In this document: one piece after another, positions 61,858 to 64,000 of the stretch
How positions within the stretch are numbered: position 1 is the first letter of the stretch
How the letters are laid out: every line of letters begins with the position of its first letter
DNA from: Sphingobium bisphenolivorans
GTDB taxonomy: Bacteria; Pseudomonadota; Alphaproteobacteria; Sphingomonadales; Sphingomonadaceae
DNA: 64,000 nucleotides
NCBI RefSeq assembly: GCF_000412635.1
Contig: NZ_ASTG01000017.1
Span: 1-64,000, forward strand
Direction of reading: 5' to 3'
Notes under the pieces: model-generated
The model's input: the letters and a program-made list of their open reading frames with translations, nothing else
Told to the model about the DNA's origin: nothing
The model's database searches: none
Translations under genes and position numbers: made by a program

Positions 61858-64000
61858 ATGGTCATGCAGTTCCCCAAGCTCGGTCTGCGGCGCGCGATCA
61901 TCGATCGCCGGGCGATTTCCGATCGCATCAACGCGCTGGCGCAGGAGCATCGCGGCAATCAGATGAAGCTGCGCGGCCTCATCGTGAAGGAGCTGAAGGA
62001 GGCGCTCGACGCCGGGCGCGCGGACGTTGCCCGACGCCTTGAGCAGAAGCCGACACGCGGGCGGGAAGCGGTCACCGCCTTCGCCTTCCTGATCGACCAG
62101 ATATTGCGCCTGCTCTACGACGCGACCACCCATCACCTTTATCCCGCGAGTAACCGCAGCACCGGCGAGCGCATCGTGCTGCTCGCCGTGGGCGGCTACG
62201 GTCGCGGCGAAATGGCGCCGCACAGCGATGTCGACATCGCCTTCATCACCCCGTGGAAGCCGACCGGCTGGACCGAGCAAGTCATAGAATCCATGCTCTA
62301 TTCGCTCTGGGACCTGGGCCTGAAGGTCGGCCACAGCAGCCGGTCCATCGACGAAAGCATAAGGATGGCGAAGGCGGACCTCACCGTCCGCACCGCATTG
62401 CTCGAAGCGCGCTATATCTGGGGCGACCGCAAGCTTTACGAGGAAGCAAGCAAGCGCTTCGATGAAGAAGTGATGCAGGGCACCGCCCGCGCCTTCGTCA
62501 CCGAAAAGCTGGAGGAACGGGACGAGCGGCACAAGCGCATGGGCGACAGCCGCTATGTGGTCGAACCCAATGTGAAGGAGGGCAAGGGCGGACTGCGCGA
62601 CCTTCACACGCTGTTCTGGATCGGCAAATATGTGAACCGCGTGAAATCGGTGGACGAACTGGTCGATGTCGGGCTGCTGACCGAAGGCGAACTGCGCCAG
62701 TTCCAGAAGGCGGAGGATTTCCTGTGGGCGGTCCGATGCCACCTGCATATGATCACCGGCCGGGCCGAGGATCGGCTGACCTTCGACCTGCAGCTGGAAA
62801 CCGCCACCCGCATGCACTTCACCGGCCGTGCGGGGCGATCAGGCGTCGAGCGCTTCATGCGCTATTATTTCCTCAACGCGAAGACGGTCGGCGACCTAAC
62901 GGCGGTGTTCCTCGCGCACCTGGACGACCAGATGGCGGAGCGCGGACGGCGTTATATCCCGAGCTTTTTCCGCCGCCCCAAGAAGCTGGACGGCTTCGTG
63001 CTGGATCGCGGCCGGCTGGCGCTGCCCAGCGACGATTTCTTCCAGGCCGATCCGGTGCGCCTGATCGAGATATTCCAGCTGGCCGACAAGCACGGCCTTG
63101 CCATCCATCCCAGCGCCATGCGCGCCGCCAGCCGCGACGCCAGCCTGATCACTGCCAAGGTCCGCCGCGACCCGCGCGCCAACGCCGCCTTCATGGACGT
63201 GCTGACATCGACGCGCGATCCGGAAACCGTGCTGCGCTGGATGAACGAGTCGACCGTCTTCGGCCGCTTCATCCCCGACTTCCGCCGTGTCGTGGCGCAG
63301 ATGCAGTTCGACATGTACCACCATTATACCGTCGATGAGCATACGATCCGCGCCGTCGGACTGCTCGCCCGCGTGGAAAAGGGCGAACTCGAGCAGGATC
63401 ATCCGCTGTCGACCGAGATCATGGGCCGGCTGATTTCCCGCCGCGTCCTTTATGTCGCCGTCCTGTTGCACGACATCGCCAAGGGCCGCGGCGGCGACCA
63501 CAGCATCCTGGGCGCCGAGGTGGCCGAGCATCTCTGCCCCCGCCTGGGCCTGACCGCGGCGGAGACGGAGACTGTCGCCTGGCTGGTGCGCTATCACCTG
63601 CTGATGTCGGCCACCGCCTTCAAGCGCGACCTGGCCGATTACAAGACGATCCTCGACTTCGTGGACGTGGTGCAGAGCCCCGAGCGGCTACGCCTGCTGC
63701 TCTGCCTGACCGTGGTGGACATTCGGGCGGTCGGCCCCGGCGTCTGGAACAGCTGGAAACGGCAGCTGCTGAACGATCTGTACGAAGCGGCGGAAGAAGT
63801 GCTGCGGCTCGGCCACAAGCAGAAGGGACGCAGCGAACGGGTCGCCGCCAAGCAGGAAGCGCTGAGGCAGGCGCTCGGTCTGCCGGCGCGAGAATTCGAA
63901 CAACTGAAGAAGCGCCTGCCCGAATCCTACTGGATCGCAGAGCCCGAGGATATCCTGATCCACAATGCGCAGCATATATTGGCGGCGGGCGATTCCCCGC
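61858..64000 (+). CDS. glnD: PII uridylyltransferase GlnD (N-terminal part, cut by window end)
   Basis: The first 714 residues are in view. The nucleotidyltransferase motif VGGYGRGEMAPHSDVDI lies near residue 103; the following VEPNVKEGKGGLRDLHT and the HD domain (LLHDIAKGRGGDHSILG) near residue 540 are intact; C-terminal ACT domains lie beyond the window. GlnD uridylylates and deuridylylates PII proteins in response to glutamine. It follows mutS by 9 bases. Reading frame is open to the last base. Confidence 0.96.
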   Translation, partial: MVMQFPKLGLRRAIIDRRAISDRINALAQEHRGNQMKLRGLIVKELKEALDAGRADVARRLEQKPTRGREAVTAFAFLIDQILRLLYDATTHHLYPASNRSTGERIVLLAVGGYGRGEMAPHSDVDIAFITPWKPTGWTEQVIESMLYSLWDLGLKVGHSSRSIDESIRMAKADLTVRTALLEARYIWGDRKLYEEASKRFDEEVMQGTARAFVTEKLEERDERHKRMGDSRYVVEPNVKEGKGGLRDLHTLFWIGKYVNRVKSVDELVDVGLLTEGELRQFQKAEDFLWAVRCHLHMITGRAEDRLTFDLQLETATRMHFTGRAGRSGVERFMRYYFLNAKTVGDLTAVFLAHLDDQMAERGRRYIPSFFRRPKKLDGFVLDRGRLALPSDDFFQADPVRLIEIFQLADKHGLAIHPSAMRAASRDASLITAKVRRDPRANAAFMDVLTSTRDPETVLRWMNESTVFGRFIPDFRRVVAQMQFDMYHHYTVDEHTIRAVGLLARVEKGELEQDHPLSTEIMGRLISRRVLYVAVLLHDIAKGRGGDHSILGAEVAEHLCPRLGLTAAETETVAWLVRYHLLMSATAFKRDLADYKTILDFVDVVQSPERLRLLLCLTVVDIRAVGPGVWNSWKRQLLNDLYEAAEEVLRLGHKQKGRSERVAAKQEALRQALGLPAREFEQLKKRLPESYWIAEPEDILIHNAQHILAAGDSP

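Noticed and set aside
59080..62817. Very long minus-strand frame opposite mutS and glnD
   Set aside because: It is a shadow of two clearly conserved genes; its translation is Arg/His/Gln rich and has no recognisable domain.

Overview
The window looks like chromosomal DNA of a high-GC alphaproteobacterium of the order Sphingomonadales, most like Sphingobium or a close relative. The evidence is the set of protein families (EipA/DUF1134, a YceD/DUF177 plus ubiquinol-cytochrome c chaperone pair, BamE), the codon use, and a short dispersed hairpin between ruvB and ruvA of a kind I associate with sphingomonads. No species can be named from the sequence alone.

Layout. 0-2.1 kb is the end of an integrated element: a tyrosine recombinase beside the 3' end of tRNA-Leu(CAG). 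2.3-10.8 kb is mostly housekeeping: alpha/beta hydrolase, TPR protein, SIMPL protein, glyoxalase I and II, a lipoprotein, an acyl-CoA synthetase, ruvB, ruvA and a ClpP-like protein. 10.8-29.4 kb is the first half of a large surface-polysaccharide locus. It starts with a three-gene cassette on the minus strand: a Tat-signal Gly/Asn/Pro-rich small protein, a PqqD-HprK-like kinase and a nucleotidyltransferase. Next is a plus-strand set of GT-C transferase, UbiA-type prenyltransferase, HAD phosphatase and GtrA flippase, which resembles polyprenyl-phosphate-pentose synthesis. A long minus-strand operon follows: a glycosyltransferase fused to a polyprenyl-phosphate sugar-1-phosphate transferase, a formyltransferase-like protein, a PIG-L deacetylase, an ATP-grasp enzyme, a HAD enzyme, a sulfotransferase and another glycosyltransferase. 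A second sulfotransferase and a type I secretion ABC transporter/HlyD pair close this half.

29.5-34.1 kb is a conserved block: tRNA-Ser(GCT), eipA, dinB, DUF177, ubiquinol-cytochrome c chaperone and bamE. 34.6-55.9 kb is the second half of the surface locus: a LuxR-type regulator, an RTX protein that is the likely type I secretion cargo, an asparagine-synthase-like amidotransferase, two glycosyltransferases, a pectate-lyase-like protein, an outer-membrane barrel, a Wza-type export lipoprotein, a DegT aminotransferase, a FlaA1/WbpM-like nucleotide-sugar dehydratase, a second LuxR-type regulator, a third sulfotransferase, a Wzy/O-antigen-ligase-type protein, a Wzx flippase and a Wzc-type tyrosine kinase. 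56-64 kb is housekeeping again: flavin reductase, maeB, mutS and glnD (cut by the window end).

How the parts fit (inference). The initiating transferase, glycosyltransferases, Wzx, Wzy, Wzc, Wza-like lipoprotein and barrel form a Wzx/Wzy-type exopolysaccharide pathway. The product probably contains a 4-amino-dideoxy sugar, with sulfate and N-acyl or N-formyl decoration. The most unusual parts are the peptide/PqqD-kinase/nucleotidyltransferase cassette, the polyprenyl-pentose-like module, the fused initiating transferase, and two LuxR regulators whose receiver domains lack key phosphorylation residues.
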